DNA of 5,651 nucleotides from assembly GCA_013374385.1 (NCBI GenBank), contig QBUR01000110.1, positions 1 through 5,651 of the forward strand, written 5' to 3'. The notes beneath the pieces were generated by a model. That model had not been told where the DNA came from. It did not search any database and saw only the letters and a program-made list of their open reading frames with translations. Numbering within the stretch: the first letter of the stretch is position 1; each line of letters starts with the position of its first letter. The translations under genes and the position numbers were made by a program. Source of the DNA: Candidatus Methanocomedens sp. Lineage in GTDB: Archaea > Halobacteriota > Methanosarcinia > Methanosarcinales > Methanocomedenaceae. Shown here piece by piece: positions 5,649 through 5,651 of this stretch.

Positions 5649-5651
5649 TTG

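Noticed and set aside
5449..5651. A further gene at the right end
   Set aside because: All plus- and minus-strand frames are closed by stops within about 20 codons and give no recognisable peptide; no tRNA-like cloverleaf was seen.
1..5651. A new defence or mobile system
   Set aside because: The helicase is of a class also used in some defence loci, but its neighbours are amino acid biosynthesis and RNA-binding genes, with no nuclease, toxin, transposase or integrase present.

Overview
The window looks like a piece of a euryarchaeal chromosome, most plausibly a Methanosarcinales-type archaeon (methanogen or ANME-2/Methanoperedens relative). The reasons are a homoserine dehydrogenase gene paired with the archaeal two-ACT-domain protein of the COG2061 type, a small stand-alone PUA protein of archaeal type, an XPD/Rad3-type Fe-S helicase, and AT-rich TATA-like elements instead of bacterial -35/-10 boxes. 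The lineage is inferred from gene content and cannot be fixed further by eye.

Layout. Bases 1-319 (+) hold the C-terminal ligand-binding (RAM) domain of an Lrp/AsnC-family transcription regulator whose DNA-binding half lies outside the window. Its stop overlaps, as ATGA, the start of a possible 44-residue single-membrane-segment peptide (316-450, +). A 169-residue cysteine-rich protein follows (471-980, +); its C-terminal cysteine pattern recalls the ATC-hydrolase/V4R-like small-molecule-binding folds. This left part is AT-rich. After a 44-base convergent gap the rest of the window reads on the minus strand.

The minus-strand genes, in transcription order, are the XPD/Rad3-like helicase (start near 5417, end 3192), a 134-base spacer, the double-ACT regulator (3057-2554), homoserine dehydrogenase hom (2543-1533) and the PUA-domain protein (1492-1025). 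ACT and hom are 10 bases apart, with the hom ribosome binding site directly after the ACT stop codon. PUA follows hom after 40 bases. These three look like one operon: the enzyme at the branch point to threonine and methionine, its probable allosteric partner, and an apparently unrelated RNA-binding protein.

Non-coding DNA. The spacer between helicase and ACT carries four copies of TTTTGTG (CACAAAA on the transcribed-sense strand) and a TATA-like element placed for a start at or near the ACT start codon. The 219 bases upstream of the helicase carry a TATA-like element, an ATTATGGA motif present twice as a 20-base-spaced direct repeat and once inverted, and, at the window edge, a nested inverted repeat that could be a mobile-element end, a MITE or a hairpin. 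No rRNA, tRNA, CRISPR array or transposase gene was seen, and no stretch longer than 300 bases lacks a gene. Most of the window is ordinary housekeeping. The points worth a second look are the two repeat clusters, the coiled-coil insertion in the helicase Fe-S domain, the cysteine-rich protein with its coupled micro-ORF, and the window-edge inverted repeat.
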